From: Chloranthus sessilifolius
Taxonomy: Eukaryota; Streptophyta; Magnoliopsida; Chloranthales; Chloranthaceae
Assembly (NCBI GenBank): GCA_021018995.1
Contig: CM037585.1
Location: 123,594,831-123,658,830, forward strand
DNA length: 64,000 nucleotides
Direction of reading: 5' to 3'
Shown here in pieces: positions 1 through 9,657 of the stretch. The notes under the pieces were generated by a model that ran no database searches, was not told the DNA's origin, and saw only the letters and a list, made by a program, of their open reading frames with translations. Position 1 is the first letter of the stretch; each line of letters starts with the position of its first letter. The position numbers and the translations under genes are program-made.

Positions 1-1
1 A

Positions 2-1473
2 AAATACTTGCTATCTAAAAAGAATGCCAAGCCGAGACTAATAAGGTGGATCCTTCTTTTACAAGAATTCAACTTCGAGATTAAGGATAAGAAGGGAGTT
101 GAAAATATGGTGGCTGATCACCTGTCCAGAATAGAGCTGCCTGAAACCATCAGTAAAGAGCCTCTATATGATACCTTTCCAGATGAGCAAATTTTTGCCA
201 TCCAAGCAACAGTATCATGGCATGCCAATATCGTAAATTATTTGGCAACAGGTAAGATTCCCCTGACCTTATCCAATCAGAACAGATATATTATCTTTTT
301 TAACTTAAAATACAATATTTTGGAGGATCCTGACCTATTTAAAATATGTCCAGACCAAATAATTAGGAAATGTGTGTCCGATAGTGACACCCATAATATT
401 TTATAATTTTGTCACACATATACTTGTGGGGGCCACTTCGGTAGAAGGAAAACAACTGCCAAGGTACTGCAATCAGGATTTTATTGGCCATCGCTATTTA
501 AGGATGCCTAGAATTTTTGTCAGGCTTGCGATTGGTGCCAAAAGTCAGGAGCCATGTCTTGAAAGAACATGATGCCCCTTCAACCGATTTTGGTCGTAGA
601 ATCTTTTGATGTATGGGGCATTGACTTCATGGGCCTCTTTCTACCTTCATTCGGATTCATATACATACTTGTAGCCGTTGACTACGTATCAAAATGGGTA
701 GAAGCACAACTACACGAACAAATGACAATAAGGTGGTAATTTCTTTCATCAAGGAAAGTATATTTGCACGGTTTGAAACCCCATGAGCTATTATAAGTGG
801 AGGTATCCATTTTTGTAATAGGTATTTTGAGAGCTTGCTCAAGAAATATAGTGTGATGCATTAAATTGCAACTAGTGGACAAGTTGAGGTTTCCAACAGA
901 GAAATAAAAAAGATTTTGGAAAGAACTGTTTGGCCTGATAAAAAAGACTGGTCCCTCAGACTGAATGATGCCTTGTGGGCATACAGGACGGCCTATAAAA
1001 CACCCATTGGCATGTCTCCCTATAGGTTGGTATATGGAAGAGCCTGTCATTTACTTGTGGAATTAGAACATAGAGCTCGTTAGGCCATCAAAGCATTAAA
1101 TTGCGAGTTGGATGCATATGGGGAATAATGAAAACTTGAACTCAATGAGCTAGAGAAAATTCACGATGATGCCTAGCAATATGCTCGAATTTATAAGGCC
1201 AAAACCAAAGCATTTCACGATAAGCACATTTTGAGGAAAAGGTTTGAGCCGGGCCAACAAGTTTGGTTATATAATTCAAGATTAAAACTATTCCCAGGGA
1301 AACTGCGAAGTCGTTGGGACAGACCCTATAATCTTGTGGAAGTATTCCCCCATGGGGCTGTAATCCCAAAGATATCGTATCTTCAAAGTTAATGGACAGA
1401 GAGTCAAACTGAAGATATCTTTAGAAGAAAAAGGGACAATGACCATAATGTTACTAAGAGATTTGGAGTATAA
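2..1473 (+). pseudogene. Athila-like pol remnant: RNase H end plus integrase
   Basis: In frame from base 2 the RNase H tail is visible ([10 protein letters not shown], then VADHLSRIE). It is followed by the linker typical of Athila integrases. The H2C2-like region (about 405-560) lies in another frame and reads only with frameshifts. The core keeps GIDFMG (first Asp), KWVEA and SNREIK, and the C-terminal part reads [12 protein letters not shown] and [10 protein letters not shown]. Lesions include several in-frame stops, at least two frameshifts, an integrase ISxGG block lacking the Asp codon, and a shortened stretch before SGQVEVSN. In the family this protein would degrade RNA in the hybrid and insert cDNA. 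This copy cannot encode an active enzyme. The RT and gag parts lie outside the window. Confidence 0.85.
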
Positions 1474-1825
1474 CTAACAAACTCTCGGGCATCATCGAGC
1501 TACTGACTCATCCGTAGCAAATTAGAGTATAGTAGTTACGACGACAGATTTTATGATACATCGAATCGTAGTGATTACGATTCATAGTATCTACGATTTT
1601 GTTGACGGATTTGGTAACCTGAGTATTCTTCCATGAACAATCGTAGTAATTACGGTTGCTGAGAGAACACTTTTGTCCAGACCGCACATCTGTTATCAGA
1701 AAGACACAACTTCCGATACCAAAGGCATTGCCTCGAGGCACTCTGCACAAACACGTCCCTTAGCATTTAATAGACCTACCAACCGATTCGAATGATTCAA
1801 CACCAACCCATAACATCAATTTATG

Positions 1826-2144
1826 ACAACCCTTAAATTCTCGATCTGGAGAGATTATAAATAAGCAAGTACCGCCTGACAAATTCATTCCATTCCTTTC
1901 GCCTTCTTCTACAGCCAACACTCTTACCATAGCAAAACCACCAAGTTGGTTCAAAATAAGCGAAGCGTTTGAGCACCTACTCAAGCGCCATGAAGAAGAA
2001 GTTAGTTCTCTACTGGAAGAAAGGGCGCGACTAATTCAAGAGCTTCTAGCCCTTCTCCCAAAACCAGAAACCACTAACGAAATACCACCCCCATCCCCCA
2101 AACGTCGAAAATCTTCCCCATCATCACCCCCTCCATCTTCATGA
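1826..2144 (+). pseudogene. Short post-pol open frame with charged helix and Pro/Ser-rich tail
   Basis: An open frame of about 105 codons between an in-frame stop and TGA at 2142. It has no ATG. The centre reads EHLLKRHEEEVSSLLEE, a charged heptad-like helix. It is followed by a Pro/Ser tail with a basic KRRK patch near the end. It lies where Athila elements carry their extra, env-like or unknown ORF and follows a TATAAATAAG sequence (1856-1865). I do not recognise a domain. It is probably the decayed end of the additional ORF. Confidence 0.35.
1856..1865 (+). promoter_or_regulatory. Internal TATA-box-like sequence downstream of pol
   Basis: TATAAATAAG occurs here. The same 10-mer is at the expected TATA position of element A's own LTR (13353-13362) and of element C's first LTR (23899-23908). 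It sits between pol and the short open frame, so a second promoter for the downstream ORF is a reasonable inference. Confidence 0.4.
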
Positions 2145-3801
2145 GTCTTTTCTTTTCCCTCTTCTATTGGACGCACCCATCCAAGGAGAGATTAATCATC
2201 TTTTAGGGGCAACAACATTTTGGTTAAAAGCCGAGGACCAATCTTTATCGAAGACATTTCCTCTCGGACGTTGCTGCCAGTATCGTAGATAGTGTGTGTC
2301 TAAATTTTTCCTAGGATTATTTCTTATTATGTAATTAGTTTTTTTATTTCTATCTATAATTTTCTTTTCATGTTCATTGCAAATATTCTGATAATATATG
2401 ACATTTTCTTTTAACTAACTTTCTGACTGTGTAATTCTTCCTAATTTTTCTATTTCAATTTTTTTATTTGATATCTGAGAATAAAACGGATGTGTTTTGC
2501 TCAAGTATGGGGGAGATTCTTTAAAGATTTTTTTCACATTCGATATCCAATGGGTAATATCAGTAATTCAGGTAAAAAAAATTTGAGTGTCCCGTGTTTT
2601 TGTGCCAATGAGGGCATTGTCCAAATTAAGTGTGGGGGGATACACAACCTCTGTGTACAATAGTAGCTAATCAGTATAATCAGCTTTACTTAGTTTGCTT
2701 TTTGCATAATTTTTTCTTTTCTCTCCTTTTTTTTTTGTTTAAATAGTTTTATAGTTAATTTAAAAAAAAATAAAATAGTTTTATAGTTAATCATTATATG
2801 AGAATCATGATAGAAAAATTACGAATCTTAAAAACATACGATCTATCATAGTAGGAGTTCAATAATCAAGAATATAGAACAGTTTAATTTATGTTTTAGC
2901 TTGTTGAACACTGTATTAGATTGAATGTTTGAAACATTTAGACTATAGTTTCAAATTTGTATAAACCAGTGAACATGAGAGACTAATTTTTCCTTTCCTT
3001 GAGAGAGAGACTGCTTCTATTCAAGTCAAAAATTTCTTTGAACTTCTTTACTGTTGTTATGAAATCTCATGTTGCTGAATTTAGAATCAAAATATTCTAT
3101 GACTATGACTACTTGATTTTTTTTTCTAAAACTATCTATTATAAATATCAAAACAATAAGACATCTATGCTAGTAAATCGTAAAGATAATTAAAGGCCAT
3201 CTTTTATTAAATCAGAGCCAAAAAGCCAAAATCTCATTAAATAACTTATCCTTTGAATCCATATTAGAAGCCTAAACTGAATTTTTTTATACCAAAAACC
3301 TTGAAAACCCTTAACTATATGTACTATCCAAAGTTTTCAACCTTTAACCCTTATATTTTCTGAGAGTTTAGAATACAAAAGAAGGGAAGAAGAGGGAGTG
3401 GAAGGAATAAAAGCAAAAAAACAGAGAAGGGGAATGCTGAAAAAAAGGTACAACTAAAAAAATACACAGAAGAAAGGAATATGGGAAGAAATAAAAAATT
3501 GTGAAAAGACGATTTCTGAAAGAGCTTTCGAAAAGGAGAAAAATCGTAAAAAGACGATTTTAGATCAAAATAGGATTTTACAAAAAATAAAAATGGGAAG
3601 AAGCATCCAAATTTCTAGATACTTACCGAAATAATAAAAAAAAGTAGAAAAGAAGAACTAAATTCTTAGAAAAATTTTGAATCATTTTCTACCTGTCTTT
3701 GACACCTAAAATCCAAAACCCCATTACAAGCCTAAGAAAAAATATTTTTGATTTACGATTTATAAAAATATAAGCCTAGTAGAGATATGAATAACATATA
3801 C
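2145..3801 (+). other. Element A 3' non-coding region, first part
   Basis: AT-rich sequence without a convincing coding frame. At 2606-2640 is a phrase of the 'agggcattg...aagtgtgggggg' type. Its counterpart in element C lies at about 44917-44952, after the extra ORF. From about 3370 to 3660 the strand is strongly A-rich with AAG/AAA words, matching an A-rich stretch at 45590-45780 in element C. The region continues at 12119 on the other side of element B. Confidence 0.6.
3797..3801. repeat. Left target-site duplication of element B (tatac)
   Basis: The five bases tatac precede the left LTR. gatac follows the right LTR at 12119-12123, matching at four of five positions. Confidence 0.6.
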
Positions 3802-3967
3802 TTTTATGATCTGAATTTTATGACTTTGATACTCCTAAAATATGTGTATGTGCTTAATATCGTATTCCCCACATACCGTGACTTTTCAAAAGGTTTTAAC
3901 TAAAAATATATTGTTTGGTTTTTCAAGCTTTTATATTTATTTCCATCATTTATGGACACAAGTTATG

Positions 3968-4024
3968 TGGTAGCCTGGTGGTTAAAGGCTTTAAGTTTTA
4001 GATAAGAGGTTTAAGGATCAAACC
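3968..4024 (+). repeat. tRNA-like (pol III box A/B-like) segment inside the LTR
   Basis: A box A-like stretch (tggtagcctggtggtta) is followed about 35 bases later by a box B-like ggatcaaacc. The right LTR carries the same segment at 9833-9880. Box spacing and wording resemble tRNA-derived SINE heads, but no full cloverleaf forms. It may be a fossil SINE captured by the ancestral LTR, or chance. Confidence 0.35.
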
Positions 4025-4512
4025 TTGTTATGTGTGTTCTAAACTTCTACTTTTGACTTTGAGGTAAAAGCCTATACACTCTTCCTTGGTGTGTTAGCTT
4101 AACACCGGATAATCTCTAAAATGTCAGAAACCCTAGAGACCTTAGAGATGAAATTCTAGATCCACCTTTCTAGAATCTTTCTTTTGAAAGATCGATGAGA
4201 CATCGGCATATATTCTCAAGCGGCCTTCGCCTCCTTCTAGAATCAACATCATTGTTGGGATCTCGATCTAACCGTAGTGATATAATCGATCTAGGTATGG
4301 AGAAATCATGCTTTCCATTGAACTTAAAATATTGACTTTTAAATAGAGTTTTATGTAAATTAGTGAGTTTATTTCTTGAATAATGAATGGATGATTAAAT
4401 GAATGCATGCTATGATTGGTGATCCTTAATATTGATAATTTTAATTAAGAAGAAGACGGTCAAAATCCCACCATGTGATTTGATATATTTTAATATATGC
4501 TCACAAAATTAT

Positions 4513-4925
4513 GTCAATCGATTGGCGATTAGATGTCAATCAATTGAGGATTAAATAATATTATTTTAAAAAAATACACAGAATTATGTCAATCGATTGA
4601 TTATTGGATATTAATCGATTGAGGATGGACATTAAAGCAGATACTATTACGTGATATTATTTTAGAAAAATACACAGAATTATGTTAATCGAATAATTAT
4701 TGGATGTCAATCGATTGAGGATAGACATTAAAGTAGATACTATTAAATGATATTATTTTGAAAAAATACACAGAATTATGTCAATCGATTGACAATTGGA
4801 TGCCAATCGATTGAGGATGAACATTAAATAGTAACAGACAAAACTCAATGGATTGAGTAAAACTCAATAGATTGAGCATGAGCATGGATTTATGTCAATT
4901 GATTGATAAATCAATAGATTGAGTG
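4513..4925. repeat. Palindrome-bearing tandem array in the left LTR
   Basis: Degenerate units of roughly 72-96 bases begin with 'cacagaattatgtc'. Each holds one or two copies of the perfect 12-base palindrome TCAATCGATTGA or close variants. Perfect copies start at 4589, 4707 and 4781. The array trails into the related word CTCAATAGATTGAG. Confidence 0.85.
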
Positions 4926-5194
4926 CGAATAGTTATGTTCTATATTCAAGTTCTTCTCATAACAGTGTCATTAAATGTCAATGTTTATGCACTATGATCG
5001 TATGATATGCACTGTAATATTTATGTATCATGATTATATACACTTTAATATTTATGTACGATGATTAAATGCACTTAAATGCTTATGCATTATGATACCA
5101 CTCTCATACACTTTACATGTTTCATGATGATATATATAATGCATAATCAAGACACGTAAAATGTGATAAAATGTCAAGCCATGATCAATGAGCA

Positions 5195-5535
5195 TTAGAC
5201 CCAACATCTTGTACATGATAGAGTCTAAGAAGGTATTAGACCCAACATCTTGTGCTTGATGGAGTCTAACTAGACATGATTAAGGAGTATTAGACCCAAC
5301 ATCTTATACATGATGAAATCTAAGAAGGTATTAGACCCAACATCTTGTGTAAGATGGAGTCTAATAAACAAGAGTATGATGAGCATGATTAAGCCCAACG
5401 TCTTGAGCAGAACGGAGTTTGATATGTAATAAATGATATGATTCATTAGATCCAACGTTTTGAGTATGACGGAGTCTAACTAAATAAGGGATAAGCATGA
5501 TTACGACCCAACATCTTAAGCGGGAAGGAGTCTAA
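5195..5535. repeat. Tandem hairpin array (TTAGAC...GTCTAA) in the left LTR
   Basis: About seven units, each opening with TTAGACCCAACATCTTG or a variant and closing with GGAGTCTAA. The ends of each unit (TTAGAC and GTCTAA) are inverted repeats about 20 bases apart, so each could form a short hairpin. Later units are more diverged. The right LTR has the same array. Confidence 0.85.
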
Positions 5536-6173
5536 CGTGTATTAAATGACAAGAAAGATGAAATTAAAAGAAATGATGCATTCATTTAATATTGATATAT
5601 ATATATATATATATATTTATGTTTAGTTCATTTCAGCTTATTAAAATTATACATGCCACATGCACACACACATGAAATATACCGAAATGTTCATATGGCC
5701 ATGATTGATATATTTTGCTTCGATGGATTGCATGTCTGGTCTATACAAGTATAAACTTACACCCGTTGTTGATGTGGGTAACCAGATGAGACAGGTGTCG
5801 CCGATGACAACGTATGGGTTTATGGTGATGAGATGGCACGTGGTGCTCAGAAAACTGGACTGAATGGCGATGATGGCTTCGTGGCCTAATTATCTATTTT
5901 TCTTTTTAGTTATTATTAGTGATTTTAAATAAATGAGGCATTGATCAGTTAGTATTTTATCAAAATTGTTTAAGCTTTAATCATATTAGACTTGTTATTA
6001 GAATAAGAACATTATCATGGGTTTTATTTTGATTAATTAATATTTAAAAAGAAAATTATCTTCCGCTATTTAAGGTGCTTTTATCGTCTTATTATGTTTC
6101 TATGATTCACAATACGAAGGTACGACTTAAGATTTTACAATCAAGAGGTTGTGAGATCTTGGGCCACTACAGT

Positions 6174-6185
6174 TGGTATTAGAGC
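6174..6185 (+). other. Primer-binding site of element B (initiator-Met tRNA type)
   Basis: TGGTATTAGAGC starts three bases after the left LTR and differs at one base from the usual plant chromovirus site TGGTATCAGAGC, complementary to the 3' end of initiator-Met tRNA. Confidence 0.85.
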
Positions 6186-6353
6186 CTAAGGTTGATTCTT
6201 ACGTCAGGAATATATAGAACTAAAGTCTAATGTGGGTTTGATCGATCTTTCTGAAATATTTTTAAATAAAAAATAAAATGAATGAACATATTTTCAGAAA
6301 TGAACATTAACTTTTAAATTGAAAGATAATCTTTATACTGGATAATTTAAATC

Positions 6354-6884
6354 GTGGCGTGTCTTGGATGCCCAGGTTCGATGTTGATCGATGGACTTTT
6401 TGCTCATGTGCTTTGGGATTCGGGTGCTTCCCATTCATTCATATCTTTAAACTTCTCTAAGCGTCTTGATAAAGACTCATCTCCTATGAGCATTCCTTTG
6501 ATCGTATCAAATCCTCTGAGGAAAAGTGTGCTTGCTGACAGAGTTTACCCTTGATGTTCTATTCAGATTTGAACCCATGCATTGGTTGTCGATCTTATTG
6601 AGTTAGATTTTGAAGATTTCGATGTTATCCTAGGAATGGATTGGATCGCTGAATCTCATGGGACCCTTGATTGTTTCACCAAGACAGTGATTTTTACCCC
6701 TTTGGTTGGATTGACATTTAAATTCAAGGGTGCACGAAAGGGTACCATTCCAAAATTCTTTCCTTTATTGGAAGTCGAGAAAAAGCGGGGGGATATATTA
6801 TCGATTCCTGTTGTAAATAAATTTATAAGAGTTTTTCCTGATGAGATGACAGGTTTGCCGCTGAGTAGGGAAGTCAAATTTTAG
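6354..6884 (+). pseudogene. Element B aspartic protease remnant
   Basis: The active-site motif reads VLWDSGASHSFIS near residue 25 of the frame. The downstream segment, in the same frame, has VILGMDWI, the flap/dimer-side motif of chromovirus proteases. The frame has a stop at 6552-6554, continues in the same frame and runs toward RT. A functional copy would cut the Gag-Pol polyprotein. No gag precedes it, only about 170 bases of leader, so the N-terminal polyprotein is missing. Family identity is firm and inactivity is clear. Confidence 0.82.
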
Positions 6885-8147
6885 ATTGAGCTCGTACCTG
6901 GCACTGCACCGATAGCCAAGACTCCTTACAAGATGGCGCCTACAGAACTATCAGAATTGAAGAAACTGTTAGAGGAACTACAAGATAAGGGCTTTATTGG
7001 AAGGAGCCATCACCATGAGGTGCTCCTGTTTTATTTGTGAAGAAGGACAGTTCTCAGAGGCTGTGCATTGATTACCGACAGTTGAACCTCGTGACGATTA
7101 AGAACAAGTATCTATTACCACAGATCGATGCTCTATTTGATTAACTGTAAGGTGCACGATATTTCTCTAAGATCGACTTGAGATCTGGATATCACCAGTT
7201 TAGGATGATAGAGTCCGATGTAGCTAAAATGGCATTCAATACGAGATATGGGCAGTTTGAATTTTTAGTAATGCCTTTCGGATTGACTAATGCCCCTGCA
7301 ATCTTTATGGACTTGATGAACTGTATTTTCAAGTCCTATTTGGATCAGTGTGTGGTAGTTTTCGTCGATGACATCCTGATCTACTCCAAGTCCAAAGAAG
7401 AGCACACCGAACACTTAAAAATGGTCATACAGACCCTATTGGACCACCAGTTGTATGCTAAGATGAGTAAATGTGAATTCTGGATGCGTGAAGTGGCATT
7501 TCTAGGCCACATAATTTTTGAGGCTAGGGATTATTGTTGATCTTGCTAAGATTGAAGCCATTGTGAATTAGGCAAGTCCCAAAAGTGTTACTGAAGTACG
7601 GAGTTTCCTGACTTAGCAGGTTACCATAGAAAGTTTGTGGAAGGTTTCTCAAAAATCTCAAGATCTCTTAGCGGGCTAACCAAGAAGAATGTAAAATTCA
7701 TTTAGACCAATAAGTGTGAGAAGAGCTTTCTCGAGTTGAAGAAAAGGTTGACTACTGCTCTCACTCTAGTGATACCTTCTGGCAATGGTGGTTTTACCGT
7801 TAATACCGATGTGTCGTATAAAGGACGGTGGTGTCCTGATGCAGAATGAGAGAGTTGTAGCTTACGGATCTAGACAGTTAAAGGAACATGAAAAGAATTA
7901 CCCTACGCACAATCTAGAATTGACTGCTATCATATTCGCGCTAAAGATCTTGAGAGATTACTTGTATGGAGAGAAATTCATCATCTCCATAGATCATCAA
8001 AGTCTTAAATATCTTTTTACTCATAAAGACTTGAATATGAGACAGAGAAGATGGTTGGAATTCCTTATCGATTATGATTGCGAGATCAAGTATCATCCGA
8101 GAAAGGCTGATGTTGTTGCTGCCCTTAGCAGATTTATTTCAGAATAG
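6885..8147 (+). pseudogene. Element B reverse transcriptase and RNase H remnant
   Basis: RT motifs in order: LCIDYRQLN, then [20 protein letters not shown], and the catalytic [11 protein letters not shown] with both Asp residues intact. RNase H follows ([17 protein letters not shown]). At least three frame changes (about 7010, 7530 and 7600-7830) and several stops break it. The family role is to copy element RNA into cDNA and remove the RNA strand. RT keeps its catalytic residues but cannot be translated as one product. Confidence 0.85.
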
Positions 8148-9608
8148 GTGATTCTACCAAGGGCATTACTTTCGCACATTGTTATCACATCTTCAGTACT
8201 TGATCGAATCAGGAAACTACAAATTGAAGATCCTATCCTTTTGAAACTGAAGGACAGTGGGAAGTCAGAAATTACTGTCAGGGATGATGGGATGATACTG
8301 TTCCAGGGACTCTACTGTGTACCTGATAATATAGAATTAAAACGAGAAATTTTGGATGAAGCCCATAAGTCTAAACTCTCTATTGACCTTGGGAACAATA
8401 AGATGTATAAAGAGTTAAAGAAAAATTATTGGTGGAATGATATGAAGAGAGAGATCGATGACTACGTGACAAGATGTCTCACATGCCAGCAAGTTAAAGC
8501 TGAACATAAAAAACCACCTGGGTTACTTCAGCCACTATCTATTCTGGGTTGGAAATGGGAGAGTAATGGTATGGATTTCATCACCGGTTTGCCGAGGATT
8601 TTGAAAAGGAATGATGCTATTTGGGTTGTAGTTGATAGATTGACTAAAGCAGCTCATTTTATTCCATACCGCATGACCTATTCAGCTTTCCAGCTGGCGG
8701 ATATTTACATTCGTGAGATTATCAGATTATATGGTGTACCTGCTGATATTGTATCTGATAGAGACCCTCGTTTCATGTCGAGATTTTGGCAAAAATTTCA
8801 AGATGGGATGGGATCTAAGTTAAAATTTAGCTATGCTTTTCATCCCCAGACTGATGGGTAGACCGAAAGACTGATTCAAGTGTTAGAGGACATATTTCGC
8901 GCTTGTGTACTAGACTAAAGAGGCAATTGGGATGAACATCTATCCCTCGCAGAGTTTGCTTATAACAACAGTTACCAGTCCACTATACAGATGGCCCCTT
9001 ATGAAGCCTTGTATGGGAGAAGTTGCAGAACTCCATTGTATTAGAATGAGGTCGGTGTGAGAAGTTTGCTAGGACCTCAAATTGTTGAAGACACATCCAA
9101 ACAAGTTCAGTTAATCCGAGAACGAATGCGGACCACGCAGAGCAGGCAGAAGAGTTACGCTGATTTGAAGCGTAGGAATTGGGATCTGATTGAGGGGAAT
9201 AAAGTCTTTATAAAAATCTCTCCTATGAAAGGAGTAATGAGATTCGGGCTGAAAGGAAAACTTCGTCCGAGATTCATGAGACCGTTCGAAGTCTTGAAGA
9301 GAATCGAAGAAACGGCATATCGAGTCAAGCTACCACCAAAGTTTGCCGATGCGTACAATGTTTTTCACATATCCATGTTAAAGAAATACGTGACAGACCC
9401 TACTCACGTTATCGACTGAGAACTCTTGGAGGTTCATAAGGTTATGTCCGTTGTGGAGGTGCCTATTCAGATTATTGACCGAAAAGAATAGATTTTGAGG
9501 AATAAAGTTATACCACTGGTCCTTGTGATTTGATAGCACCACTCTCGTGAGGAAGTCACTTGGGAGCGCGAGGATGTTATCAGGAGGGACTACCCCCATC
9601 TCTTCTAG
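8148..9608 (+). pseudogene. Element B integrase with chromodomain-like C-terminus, remnant
   Basis: One frame is maintained across the stretch but interrupted by stops (including 8145 just before it, 8862, the 8920s, 9042, 9417 and several beyond). The zinc region has CLTCQQ, but the expected His-Pro-Gly is replaced by DLG, so one zinc-binding His is lost. The catalytic triad is readable: GMDFITGLP, VSDRDPRF, and TERL after FHPQTDG. The C-terminal end has NVFHISMLKKY and a chromodomain-like tail ending YPHLF at TAG 9606. Chromodomains in this family are thought to guide insertion toward particular chromatin. Preserved phase with many stops suggests decay mainly by point changes. Confidence 0.85.
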
Positions 9609-9644
9609 TGAGGTATGACTCAATTTCGAGGACAAAATTTTTAT

Positions 9645-9657
9645 AAGTGGGGAAGAA
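9645..9657 (+). other. Polypurine tract of element B
   Basis: AAGTGGGGAAGAA directly abuts the TG of the right LTR. This is the expected plus-strand primer position. Confidence 0.8.

Larger units (their letters stand above)
3802..6171 (+). repeat. Element B left LTR
   Basis: It aligns along its length to 9658-12118. The start has decayed (TT where the right LTR has TG). The end reads GGGCCACTACA, as in the right LTR. From left to right it contains a tRNA-like segment (3968-4024), a palindrome array (4513-4925), a hairpin array (5195-5535) and an (AT)n tract at about 5597-5619 that the right LTR lacks. Confidence 0.88.

Noticed and set aside
5195-5535. CRISPR-like array of regularly spaced repeats
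   Set aside because: Units diverge, spacers are not unique in the CRISPR sense, the array lies in a plant LTR and is duplicated in the other LTR.
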